This document shows, piece after piece, positions 24,466 to 33,113 of a DNA stretch of 64,000 nucleotides. The position numbers were made by a program, and so were the translations under genes. The notes under the pieces are model-generated. The model was given only the letters and a program-made list of their open reading frames with translations. It was not told where the DNA came from and made no database searches. The stretch lies in NCBI GenBank assembly GCA_052246725.1, contig JBQQCL010000019.1; one strand, written 5' to 3'. The stretch is from Pseudalkalibacillus sp052246725. Lineage in GTDB: Bacteria; Bacillota; Bacilli; Bacillales; Fictibacillaceae. Within the stretch, counting starts at the first letter, position 1, and every line of letters begins with the position of its first letter.

Positions 24466-25875
24466 ATGAGCATTGATGAACACAAGGAGTTAATAAACGC
24501 CATTCACGAAATTACAGAAATCGCCGAGGGATTCGGACTTGATTTTTATCAAATGCGTTATGAAATTTGTCCGTCTGATATCATCTATACATTTGGTGCT
24601 TACGGAATGCCGACTCGTTTTTCCCATTGGAGCTTCGGTAAGCAATTCCATAAAATGAAACTTCAATATGACCTTGGATTGAGTAAGATTTATGAACTTG
24701 TCATCAACTCTGACCCTTGTTATGCGTTTCTATTAGACAGTAATTCATTAATCCAGAACAAATTGATCATCGCGCATGTACTCGCACACTGTGATTTCTT
24801 CAAAAACAACATACGATTTACAAATACACGACGGGACATGGTCGAAAGCATGACTTCGACCGCAGAACGGATCGCCAACTATGAGCATCTCTATGGAAAA
24901 AAAGAAGTCGAAAGTTTCTTGGACGCCGTGTTGAGTATCCAGGAACATATTGATCCTTCTATCATGAGACCGAAGCTCAATTACAAGATGGATGAGGAAG
25001 AAGAGGAGCTGGAGAGGAAAGCGACTCCTTATGATGACCTGTGGGAAATGGATGAGGCTGAGAAAAGGGAAAAGAAGAAATTGAACAAGAAACGGAAAAT
25101 CCCGCCTCATCCTGAAAAAGATATACTGATGTTCATTGAGGAATACGGCAGGGAGCTGGAGGATTGGCAAAGGGATATCCTCTCGATGATGCGGGAAGAG
25201 ATGCTGTACTTCTGGCCGCAGCTAGAGACGAAAATCATGAACGAAGGGTGGGCATCTTTTTGGCATGCACGGATCCTACGTGAAATGGACTTGACGACTG
25301 ATGAAGTGATCGAGTTTGCCAAGCTGAATGCTGGTGTCGTACAGCCGTCGAGGACATCGATCAATCCTTATTACCTCGGTTTGAAGATTTTTGAAGATAT
25401 TGAAGAAACCTATAACAATCCTTCAGAAGAATTGCAGAAGCAGGGGGTCAAGAAGGGGGACGGAAGGGAAAAGATCTTCGAGGTCCGTGAAATCGAGTCG
25501 GACATTTCGTTCATCCGTAACTACTTGACGAAGGATCTCTGTGATCGTGAGGACTTGTATCTGTTCCAAAAGCAAGGAAAGGATTACAGAATTACGACGA
25601 AAATGTGGGAAGAAGTTCGCGAACAGCTCATCAACAGCCGGGTGAATGGAGGATTCCCATATATCACGGTCAATGACGGCGATCATTTGAAAAATGGAGA
25701 GCTCTACCTCGTTCATCATTTTGAAGACATGGAACTCGACTTGAAATACCTTGAAAAAGTACTGCCTTACATCCATTACCTATGGGGAAGATCCGTTCAT
25801 CTTGAAACCAAAGTTGAAAACAAAGGAGTCGTCTTCACATACGATGGCAAATCCGTGCATAAGAAGAACTTATAG
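24466..25875 (+). CDS. spoVR: Stage V sporulation protein R
   Basis: 469 residues, matching B. subtilis SpoVR. It is needed for normal spore cortex formation and is the third member of the PrkA-YhbH-SpoVR set (YcgB in E. coli). Visible family marks: GLDFYQMRYEICPSDIIYTF near the N-terminus, AHVLAHCDFFKNN, and NEGWASFWHARILRE with conserved His. The AGGAGGG six bases before ATG 24466 fixes the start. It stands alone between hairpins, 13.5 kb from yhbH. Confidence 0.95.
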   Translation: MSIDEHKELINAIHEITEIAEGFGLDFYQMRYEICPSDIIYTFGAYGMPTRFSHWSFGKQFHKMKLQYDLGLSKIYELVINSDPCYAFLLDSNSLIQNKLIIAHVLAHCDFFKNNIRFTNTRRDMVESMTSTAERIANYEHLYGKKEVESFLDAVLSIQEHIDPSIMRPKLNYKMDEEEEELERKATPYDDLWEMDEAEKREKKKLNKKRKIPPHPEKDILMFIEEYGRELEDWQRDILSMMREEMLYFWPQLETKIMNEGWASFWHARILREMDLTTDEVIEFAKLNAGVVQPSRTSINPYYLGLKIFEDIEETYNNPSEELQKQGVKKGDGREKIFEVREIESDISFIRNYLTKDLCDREDLYLFQKQGKDYRITTKMWEEVREQLINSRVNGGFPYITVNDGDHLKNGELYLVHHFEDMELDLKYLEKVLPYIHYLWGRSVHLETKVENKGVVFTYDGKSVHKKNL

Positions 25876-25885
25876 AATGATTGCT

Positions 25886-25911
25886 AAAACCGCCATAGTA
25901 GGCGGTTTTTT
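25886..25911 (+). terminator. Terminator of spoVR
   Basis: AAAACCGCC (25886-25894), loop ATAGTA, GGCGGTTTTTT. Confidence 0.9.
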
Positions 25912-26033
25912 CATGGGCTTTCGCATATTGATGGAAATTTGGATTCACTTTCCATTTATGTGTTGAATATTAATAAACAATAATGTAAAATGTTTACTAA
26001 ATAGAAAACGTTTATTAGGAGTGTTTACATTAA

Positions 26034-26795
26034 ATGAATGATCGAGATCTTTTTTGGGATGCGGATATAGATGCACTGAAAAAAGGATTTATCTTCAACC
26101 AAACAACAGAGGAATTCACCTGCCTCATTTGTCGAAAAAGCTTCCAGAAAGGCTTGATCTTTCCTTGGACAGAAGGACTATACATGGAGGCAGAACGTGC
26201 TATTAAACAGCATATCATCGATGAACATGGATCGATGCTTGATTATTTGTTAAGCATGAACAAAAAGTACACGGGACTCACTGATGTACAACGAAAAATC
26301 TTGATGAGCTTCAAGAGCGGCCAATCAGATAAGGAGATCGCGAAACAACTTGATATAGGCAGTACATCGACGATCCGGACACATCGGTTCAAGCTGAAGG
26401 AAAAAGAAAAACAGGCAAAGGTCTTCCTGGCAATCATGGAAATGTTGAAAAATGCTGATCAGAAGGATGACCTTGTCCAAATTCATAAGGGGGCGACGCA
26501 AGTGGATGAACGCTATGCAATTACCACAAAGGAAAGGGAAAAAGTATTATCGACTTATTTTAAAAAAGGTCCAGATGGCCCGATTACTCATTTTCCAAGT
26601 AAGGAAAAGCGAAAGATCATTGTTTTGCAGCACATTATCCGGAAGTTCGATCCGGAGCGGATCTATAATGAAATGGAAGTGAATGAAGTGCTGAAGCCGG
26701 TCATTGATGACTATGTGACCGTCAGGCGGTATCTCATCGAATATGGATTCCTTGATCGGAACAAAGATTGCAGTGAATATTGGGTGAAAAAATAA
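26034..26795 (+). CDS. HTH transcriptional regulator with DUF2087 domain
   Basis: 253 residues in three parts. An N-terminal C2H2-like zinc site (Cys30, Cys33, His60, His65). A LuxR-type helix-turn-helix (about 80-125: LTDVQRKILMSFKSGQSDKE, then IAKQLDIGSTSTIRTHRFKL). A C-terminal DUF2087 domain (about 178-248: FPSKEKRKIIVLQHIIRKF, then VNEVLKPVIDDYVTVRRYLI). Such proteins are taken to be DNA-binding regulators; the target is unknown. The last eight bases of the gene (26788-26795), stop included, form the left duplication of a MITE insertion. Confidence 0.82.
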   Translation: MNDRDLFWDADIDALKKGFIFNQTTEEFTCLICRKSFQKGLIFPWTEGLYMEAERAIKQHIIDEHGSMLDYLLSMNKKYTGLTDVQRKILMSFKSGQSDKEIAKQLDIGSTSTIRTHRFKLKEKEKQAKVFLAIMEMLKNADQKDDLVQIHKGATQVDERYAITTKEREKVLSTYFKKGPDGPITHFPSKEKRKIIVLQHIIRKFDPERIYNEMEVNEVLKPVIDDYVTVRRYLIEYGFLDRNKDCSEYWVKK

Positions 26796-27169
26796 GGCTG
26801 TATTCGCAAACTTTGTTGCTCTTGCACTTAAAGAAAGTATAAAATACTTTCTTCAGTATAAGGGCAACTAAGGCTCGACCTACAAAAGGCTTGGTCTCGC
26901 CAAGTTTTCTTTAAAAGTCGTTGATTTCCGCTCCAGGTGCTCGCTTTCCGCGGGGCGTGCGGTGAGTCCACTCGTGGCCTTGCGACATTGAATGGTCTCA
27001 CCTGTCCCACTGATCCCGCAGGACAAGGAAAGCTTCGGTAGTGTTACATCGCACGAAGAAAATGTGATTTTCATTTTCGAGGAGTCTCGCACCTTACTCT
27101 CCAATCAACCTGCACAAGGTGGTTCTTTACAAAAATGACCCAAAAGCAACAATCTTTAAGAAAAGAGCT
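26796..27169 (+). repeat. MITE-like repeat, copy 3
   Basis: Starts GGCTGTATTCGCAAAC immediately after the stop codon of the DUF2087 gene and ends AAGAAAAGAGCT. Flanks AAAAATAA (26788-26795) and GAAAATAA (27170-27177) match at 7 of 8 bases. It carries the nested 90-bp element (about 26826-26914). Confidence 0.88.
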
Positions 27170-27340
27170 GAAAATAATAAGGCGGACCGGTGCGACACCG
27201 CAGTGATTTCCAAAAAATCATGAAATTGCAAAAAAATTTAAAAAATAGACAAAAGTCTATTGCCAAATGGAAACGGTTGGTATAAACTTTTAAAGTACTT
27301 AATAAAGATAAATCATAAAAAAGAAAAGGAGGTTAGCGTC

Positions 27341-27427
27341 ATGCAACAATATATCGATATCATTCAGAAACAAGTAATTGTCGTAACATCTTCAGACAAC
27401 TTCATAATGTGTGGCGTGAACCGATAA
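27341..27427 (+). CDS. Leader peptide 1 of the bmrCD-type operon
   Basis: ATG 27341, with AAAAGGAGG upstream, opens a 28-codon frame ending TAA 27425-27427: QQYIDIIQKQVIVVTSSDNF then IMCGVNR. In B. subtilis bmrCD is preceded by the leader gene bmrB (yheJ), through which translation controls transcription. This peptide is shorter than BmrB, and I see no clear sequence identity, so it is a positional analogue. Its last codons (27413-27419) form one of the alternative RNA pairings. Confidence 0.65.
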   Translation: MQQYIDIIQKQVIVVTSSDNFIMCGVNR

Positions 27428-27492
27428 AGAACTTTTCTATCTTTAATAATAAAGTGTCTGATCAGCTTACGCCCAATTTTTCGGCGTGAGCT
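27413..27492 (+). promoter_or_regulatory. Attenuator with mutually exclusive pairings
   Basis: GGCGTGA occurs at 27413-27419 (end of leader peptide 1) and again at 27483-27489. Both can pair with TTACGCC at 27467-27473. The second pairing extends to a 10-bp stem AGCTTACGCC/GGCGTGAGCT (27464-27473/27483-27492) followed by TTTTATATTT. A ribosome on the last leader codons would block the first pairing and favour the second. Confidence 0.6.
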
Positions 27493-27518
27493 TTTATATT
27501 TCTGTTCCATTACCCAGG

Positions 27519-27558
27519 AAGAAGTATGTCGCGAACGTGCGGCATACTTCTTTTTTCT
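27519..27558 (+). terminator. Intrinsic terminator in the bmrCD-type leader
   Basis: AAGAAGTATGTCGC (27519-27532), loop GAACGT, GCGGCATACTTCTT (27539-27552) with one G-T pair, inside a run of T. It lies 170 bases upstream of the first ABC gene, so expression requires read-through. Confidence 0.85.
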
Positions 27559-27632
27559 TTTTATGGGAAGAACAGTTTGGCTCTTACCAAACTTTCTTAT
27601 ATATTTGTTCAAATTTGAAGGGAGAAATGAAG

Positions 27633-27689
27633 ATGCATGTAAAAATCAAAAACACATCAAGGCTGCTTGATCGGATTGAAGGCGGCTGA
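27633..27689 (+). CDS. Possible leader peptide 2
   Basis: GGGAG lies eight bases before ATG 27633, which opens an 18-codon frame (HVKIKNTSRLLDRIEGG) ending TGA 27687-27689, 41 bases before the ABC gene. It is basic and short. ATG 27627 in the same frame is too close to the ribosome site. It might be a second regulatory peptide or a small coupled gene. Confidence 0.4.
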   Translation: MHVKIKNTSRLLDRIEGG

Positions 27690-27730
27690 CAACTAAACGG
27701 AGAGAACAAAGGCAAGAGAGGGGATAAAGC

Positions 27731-29485
27731 ATGTTTTCAGTATTAATCAAACTAGGTTGGTTTTTTAAAAAACATTGGAAGCGTTATACGGTTGCGATCG
27801 TATTGCTTCAAATCGTCAACTTGATCGAGGTCGTACCTCCAAAACTGATTGGAATGGCGATCGATGAAATGACGATTGGGTCTTTGACAGGTGAACGATT
27901 ATTCCAGTTCGTCGGTTTTTATCTTGCACTGATGGTTGTGAACTACATCCTTTGTTACATATGGATGTATCAGCTATTCGGAGGAGCATTTCTGGTCGAG
28001 CGTACGATGCGCTCAAGCTTCATGCGCCATTTATTGAAGATGACGCCGACCTTTTATGAAAAATATCGCACAGGTGATTTGATGGCAAGAGCTACAAACG
28101 ATCTGAAAGCGATATCGATGACAGCGGGATTTGGAATATTAACATTAATTGATTCTACGTTTTTCTTGATCACGATCCTTTTCGTAATGGGCTTCATGAT
28201 CAGTTGGAAGCTGACGCTCGCAGCCTTGCTGCCGCTTCCGATCATGGCCATTCTCATGAACCGTTACGGAAAGATGATGCATAAACGGTTTACGACAGCC
28301 CAGGATTCATTCGGAGAGTTGAATGACCAGGTGCTTGAATCCGTTTCAGGCGTTCGCGTCATCAGGGCTTATGTCCAAGAAAAAGCAGACCATAAACGTT
28401 TTGAGAATCTGGCGGATGACGTTTACAAAAAGAACGTTTCTGTCGCCCGGGTCGATTCACTATTCGAGCCGACGATCAAAGTGTTGGTCGGTGTGAGTTA
28501 TTTGATTGGGTTAGGATACGGAGCTTACCTCGTATTCCATAAAACAATCACATTAGGAGAACTCGTTTCATTCAACGTTTATCTGGGGATGTTGATCTGG
28601 CCGATGTTTGCAATCGGGGAACTGATCAATATCATGCAGCGTGGTAACGCTTCCCTGGACCGGGTCAACAATACGCTCGATTATGAGCCGGATGTAAAAG
28701 ATGGCGAAAAGATCTCAGCAATCTCTGAAGCTAGTGAAATCAAGTTCAAGAACGTCACCTTCCGTTACCCAAGTTCCCAGGTTGATAACTTGAAAGATGT
28801 GTCCTTCACATTGAAGCAGGGGCAAACACTTGGGATCGTGGGGAAAACGGGAAGCGGAAAGACGACTTTGATTAAGCAGCTTTTACGGGAATATCCATTA
28901 GGTGAAGGAGAGATCTCCATTTCCGGTGTTCCGATTGATGAGGTTCCGATTTCACAGATTCAGAGCTGGATGGGTTATGTACCACAGCAGCAAGTTCTCT
29001 TTTCCAGATCGGTAAAAGAGAACATCCAGTTTGGCGTTACAGAAACTTCTCAAAAACGCTTGAACGAAGTCGTCGAGCTATCCTCGTTAACCGGTGACAT
29101 CGAAAACCTGCCGCAGGGTATGAAAACGCTTGTTGGTGAAAAAGGAGTCGCACTTTCCGGTGGCCAGAAACAGCGGATTTCGATTGCACGTGCATTGCTC
29201 GTCAATCCAGATATCCTTTTGTTGGATGACGCGATGTCAGCCGTTGACGGTAAAACAGAAGCGAAAATCATTGAAAGCATCCGGAATGAACGCTCAGGTA
29301 AGACGACGTTCATCACGACACATAGACTGTCTGCGGTGCAACACGCAGATTGGATCCTCGTCATGGATGAGGGGCGTGTCATTGAAGAAGGAACACATGA
29401 AGATTTATTGAAAAACGGAGGCTGGTACAAACAGCAGTATGAACGACAGCAATTAGAAGATGGCCTCTCAGAAGGTGTGGTGTAA
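27731..29485 (+). CDS. bmrC: Heterodimeric ABC multidrug exporter, BmrC-type subunit
   Basis: 584 residues: six-helix type I exporter domain (about 1-320), then an ATPase domain with Walker A GKTGSGKTT, signature LSGGQKQR and Walker B ILLLDDAM, where the catalytic Glu is Asp500, as in B. subtilis BmrC (YheI), which gives one degenerate ATP site in the heterodimer. The pair exports drugs and is induced by ribosome-targeting antibiotics in B. subtilis. The ATG follows GAGGGGATAAAGC. Five bases separate it from bmrD. Upstream lies a leader-peptide attenuator. Confidence 0.92.
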   Translation: MFSVLIKLGWFFKKHWKRYTVAIVLLQIVNLIEVVPPKLIGMAIDEMTIGSLTGERLFQFVGFYLALMVVNYILCYIWMYQLFGGAFLVERTMRSSFMRHLLKMTPTFYEKYRTGDLMARATNDLKAISMTAGFGILTLIDSTFFLITILFVMGFMISWKLTLAALLPLPIMAILMNRYGKMMHKRFTTAQDSFGELNDQVLESVSGVRVIRAYVQEKADHKRFENLADDVYKKNVSVARVDSLFEPTIKVLVGVSYLIGLGYGAYLVFHKTITLGELVSFNVYLGMLIWPMFAIGELINIMQRGNASLDRVNNTLDYEPDVKDGEKISAISEASEIKFKNVTFRYPSSQVDNLKDVSFTLKQGQTLGIVGKTGSGKTTLIKQLLREYPLGEGEISISGVPIDEVPISQIQSWMGYVPQQQVLFSRSVKENIQFGVTETSQKRLNEVVELSSLTGDIENLPQGMKTLVGEKGVALSGGQKQRISIARALLVNPDILLLDDAMSAVDGKTEAKIIESIRNERSGKTTFITTHRLSAVQHADWILVMDEGRVIEEGTHEDLLKNGGWYKQQYERQQLEDGLSEGVV

Positions 29486-29490
29486 TAAAA

Positions 29491-31512
29491 ATGAGCGTAG
29501 GAAAACGATTATTTCAATACGCATTAAGATATAAAAAGATGATCATCATAGCATTAGCGATGTTGACGATTGCTGTCAGTGCCGAACTGACAGGTCCGTT
29601 CATCGCAAAAAAGATGATTGATAATCACATCCTCGGCATTGAAAAGCCGTGGATACATGTGGAAAACGCTGGTGAGGACACCGTCGAATACAAAGGAAAT
29701 CATTATATTCGCACTGAGTATTTTGATGGTGATGCTTCTCAATATGAAGAAGTGCGGATTCTCCAAGTCAAGCGGGACTACTTCTTTATCAATGAACCGA
29801 TTGAGTTTGACGGAAACCGTTCCGTTGATGGCAGCTCGATCACCATTGAAAAAGGTGAAGAGAAAGCAGTATACGAAGCAGAAGAATTATCGACTGATCA
29901 ACTTTTGGCGTTTTACCGGCCGGAAGTGAAGTGGCTCATCTATTTGAGTGCATTCTATATGGGCTTACTGGTCGTATCAGCTATATTCACGTATTGGCAA
30001 AAATATATCCTGCAGAAGTCCGCGAACCGGATCATCCAGAACATGCGGACAGATGTATTCGGACAGATCCAGCGGCTACCGGTCAATTATTTTGATAATT
30101 TACCAGCGGGTAAGGTCGTTTCAAGAATCACGAATGATACAGAAGCGATCCGTGAGTTGTATGTCACGGTTTTAGCTCAGTTTTTTACAGGGATCATCTA
30201 TATCCTCGGAATTCTGACGGCATTGTTCTTCCTTGATGCACGATTGGCGATGATCTGCTCTGTCATCATCCCGATCATGTTTGTCTGGATCATCATGTAC
30301 CGCAAATATGCGTCGAACTATAATCATCTCATCCGTCAGCGTTTGAGTGACTTGAATGCGATGATCAACGAATCGATCCAAGGGATGACGATCATACAAG
30401 CATTCCGTAGACAAAAGCAGACGACCGATGAATTCGAAAAGATCAATGAAGAATACTTCACTTATCGGAACAAGCTGCTGAATCTTGATGCATTAATGTC
30501 TCATAACCTGGTCAACCTGCTTCGTAACGTTGCGTTCGTTACATTGATCTGGTATTTCGGCGGAGCCTCCCTGACCGCGACAACTGCTGTGTCCGTTGGA
30601 GTTCTATATGCATTCGTCGATTATTTGAACCGCCTTTTCCAACCGATCACAGGAATCGTGACACAGCTTGCCAACCTGGAACAGGCACTTGTTTCAGGAG
30701 AGCGGGTCTTCCGACTACTTGATCGTGAAGGAGAAGACGTTTCAGATACGGAGATTTCCCGTTATAAAGGGAATGTTGTTTTTGACGATGTCACTTTCGC
30801 TTATAAAGAGGATGAAAATGTGTTGAAGAACATCTCCTTTGAAGCGGAACAAGGCCAGACCGTCGCTCTTGTCGGTCACACTGGCTCCGGAAAAAGTTCA
30901 ATCATGAATCTCTTGTTCCGTTTTTACGATGTAGAACATGGGAAAATCATGATCGATGGCCAAGATATCCAAACGATGACAAGACAAGATCTTCGTAAGC
31001 ATATGGGGATCGTATTACAGGATCCGTTCCTTTTTACAGGGACGATCGCATCCAATGTAAGCTTGGATGACCCGGCGATTACGAGAGAGACGGTAGAGAA
31101 AGCATTGCGTGATGTCGGGGCAGAGCCTTTCATCAAACAGCTTCCGAAAGGCTATGATGAACCCGTTATCGAAAAAGGAAGTACATTGTCAGCAGGTCAA
31201 AGACAGCTCATTTCCTTTGCGCGGGCGCTTGCGTATAACCCAGCGATTTTGATTTTGGATGAAGCAACGGCGAACATCGATACGGAAACTGAGGCAATCA
31301 TCCAGGAAGCATTGGAAGTCCTGAAAAAAGGACGTACAACATTCATCATTGCTCACAGACTTTCTACGATTAAAAGCGCTGATCAGATCCTCGTACTTGA
31401 TCGCGGCCGAATCGTCGAAAGAGGTTCACACGATGAACTGATGGAAGCGAAAGGCAAGTACTATCAAATGTATCAACTGCAGCAAGGGGCAAAAGAATCT
31501 CAAGCTGTTTGA
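29491..31512 (+). CDS. bmrD: Heterodimeric ABC multidrug exporter, BmrD-type subunit
   Basis: 673 residues. After the first helix there is an extracellular insertion (about 44-145) typical of BmrD (YheH), then the remaining exporter helices, then an ATPase domain with Walker A GHTGSGKSS, LSAGQRQL and Walker B ILILDEAT with the catalytic Glu591 intact. The signature is LSAGQ rather than LSGGQ, so the composite site formed with BmrC's Walker A uses this altered signature. Start ATG 29491 is coupled to the bmrC end. A terminator follows. Confidence 0.92.
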   Translation: MSVGKRLFQYALRYKKMIIIALAMLTIAVSAELTGPFIAKKMIDNHILGIEKPWIHVENAGEDTVEYKGNHYIRTEYFDGDASQYEEVRILQVKRDYFFINEPIEFDGNRSVDGSSITIEKGEEKAVYEAEELSTDQLLAFYRPEVKWLIYLSAFYMGLLVVSAIFTYWQKYILQKSANRIIQNMRTDVFGQIQRLPVNYFDNLPAGKVVSRITNDTEAIRELYVTVLAQFFTGIIYILGILTALFFLDARLAMICSVIIPIMFVWIIMYRKYASNYNHLIRQRLSDLNAMINESIQGMTIIQAFRRQKQTTDEFEKINEEYFTYRNKLLNLDALMSHNLVNLLRNVAFVTLIWYFGGASLTATTAVSVGVLYAFVDYLNRLFQPITGIVTQLANLEQALVSGERVFRLLDREGEDVSDTEISRYKGNVVFDDVTFAYKEDENVLKNISFEAEQGQTVALVGHTGSGKSSIMNLLFRFYDVEHGKIMIDGQDIQTMTRQDLRKHMGIVLQDPFLFTGTIASNVSLDDPAITRETVEKALRDVGAEPFIKQLPKGYDEPVIEKGSTLSAGQRQLISFARALAYNPAILILDEATANIDTETEAIIQEALEVLKKGRTTFIIAHRLSTIKSADQILVLDRGRIVERGSHDELMEAKGKYYQMYQLQQGAKESQAV

Positions 31513-31530
31513 AAAGAATAAACCAACGGA

Positions 31531-31566
31531 AGACCTCAGTATCAGTCAGATGCTGAGGTCTTTTTA
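31531..31566 (+). terminator. Terminator of bmrCD
   Basis: AGACCTCAG (31531-31539) pairs with CTGAGGTCT (31553-31561), followed by TTTTT. Confidence 0.88.
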
Positions 31567-31616
31567 GTTGTGGGGCAAGAGAGTTGGTGCTGTAAACCTG
31601 CCATAGTAGCCTCTGT

Positions 31617-31657
31617 TTGGGACAGGAAGAGGAGAAACCAGCGCAAACCTGTCCCAA
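31617..31657. other. Perfect inverted repeat before the MFS gene
   Basis: TTGGGACAGG (31617-31626) and CCTGTCCCAA (31648-31657) are perfect inverted repeats 21 bases apart, followed by TAAAAA. It might be an operator or a weak hairpin; nothing else is seen in the gap. Confidence 0.4.
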
Positions 31658-31793
31658 TAAAAAGCTAACAGGATAAACAAAAAAGGGGAACGAACTGTAT
31701 GAAGCGAATTAAGTAAAGAGATTTCTCCAGACAAGAGTACATATATTCATAGTAAGGGGTTATTTGAAGAGGAAAGGACAAGGGGGGGTTAAG

Positions 31794-33071
31794 ATGAAGA
31801 AAAAAGAGATTTATTCGTGGACAATGTATGATTGGGCGAACTCAGCTTTTGCCACGACCATCATGGCTGCGGTGCTGCCAATCTTCTATTATGATGTCGC
31901 TGCCAAAAATATCGACAAGACGACCGCGACAGCCTACTGGGGATATTCACAATCAATCGCGGTCTTGATTGTTGCATTATTGGCACCGATTTTAGGGGCA
32001 ATTGCAGATCACTCGAATTCTAAAATGAAGTTTCTTCGATTTTTCGCTTATATGGGGATTCTTGCAAGTATTCTCCTCGCATTTGTAGGTGAAGGGGACT
32101 ATATTCTGGCTTCAATCCTATTGATTGCCGGGACGATTGGGTTTTCTGGTGGCAACGTGTTTTATGATGGTTTTTTGCCGGAAATTGCTTCTAAGGATGA
32201 GATCGATCGGGTCTCTGCCCGTGGTTACGCTTTCGGTTATATTGGCGGAGGACTCCTTCTCCTCATCAACCTGATGATGATCATGAATCCATCCTGGTTT
32301 TTCATTCCGAATACGCTGCTCGCTACACAGATTTCCTTTGCCAGTGTGGGTGTTTGGTGGTTCATCTTTTCGATACCGATGTTCCGTAATATAAAAGAAG
32401 TGAAGCATGAACAGCCTCAGATAAAGGGAGCCTATGTCAAAATAGGTTTCAAACGGGTGTTGACGACCTTCAAGGAAATCAGACAGTTCAAGCAGCTGTT
32501 GTTATTCTTAGTCGCATTTTGGCTGTTCAACGACGGGATATCGACCATCATCAAAATGGCGACGATCTATGGTAGAGATATCGGTATCGGATCAAATGAT
32601 CTAATCGCCGCCTTATTGATCACTCAGTTTGTCGGTATTCCTTTCGCTTTCCTTTTCGGGTACCTTGCGAAAAGACTACAAGCGAAGCGTGCGCTCTATA
32701 TTGCGTTATGGACGTATGTGGTTATTGTTCTCTTAGGATATTTCATGGAGACTGCAGCACACTTCTATGCGCTTGCTGTCATGGTCGGTTTTGTACAAGG
32801 AGGCGCACAGGCGTTAAGCAGGTCGATCTTCGGAAGCATGGTACCGGAGAATCGTCATGCGGAATTCTACGGATTTTACGGTATATCCGCAAAGTTTTCT
32901 GCGATCTTCGGACCATTTGTTTTCGGAATCGTTGGGCAGCTTACAGGGTCAACACGACTGGGTATCGTGTCGCTGATCATCTTCTTCCTCGTAGGAATCT
33001 TCATCCTCTCACGTGTGGATATCGATAAAGGAAAAAAAGAAGCGGGTTATACATCAGATTTGACAATGTGA
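31794..33071 (+). CDS. MFS transporter, UMF1/Atg22-like
   Basis: 425 residues with about twelve membrane helices. The opening SWTMYDWANSAFATTIMAAV and the IADHSNSKMKFL loop are characteristic of the Atg22-like UMF1 family of the major facilitator superfamily; substrates in bacteria are not established. I chose ATG 31794 with GGGGGGG seven bases upstream; the frame is open to 31764 without another ribosome site. It is single, with a perfect inverted repeat upstream and a terminator shared with the convergent gene. Confidence 0.85.
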   Translation: MKKKEIYSWTMYDWANSAFATTIMAAVLPIFYYDVAAKNIDKTTATAYWGYSQSIAVLIVALLAPILGAIADHSNSKMKFLRFFAYMGILASILLAFVGEGDYILASILLIAGTIGFSGGNVFYDGFLPEIASKDEIDRVSARGYAFGYIGGGLLLLINLMMIMNPSWFFIPNTLLATQISFASVGVWWFIFSIPMFRNIKEVKHEQPQIKGAYVKIGFKRVLTTFKEIRQFKQLLLFLVAFWLFNDGISTIIKMATIYGRDIGIGSNDLIAALLITQFVGIPFAFLFGYLAKRLQAKRALYIALWTYVVIVLLGYFMETAAHFYALAVMVGFVQGGAQALSRSIFGSMVPENRHAEFYGFYGISAKFSAIFGPFVFGIVGQLTGSTRLGIVSLIIFFLVGIFILSRVDIDKGKKEAGYTSDLTM

Positions 33072-33081
33072 ACAAAGGAAT

Positions 33082-33113
33082 GGGCTGCCTCTTTTGGAGA
33101 CAGCCCTGTCTTT
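33082..33113. terminator. Terminator between convergent genes
   Basis: GGGCTGCCTC (33082-33091) pairs imperfectly with GAGACAGCCC (33097-33106), followed by TGTCTTTAT. It touches the stop of the minus-strand gene. Confidence 0.7.

Noticed and set aside
27486..27689. 67-residue plus-strand frame across the bmrCD leader
   Set aside because: It runs through the terminator hairpin and its start has no ribosome site; only its last 18 codons have a plausible start.
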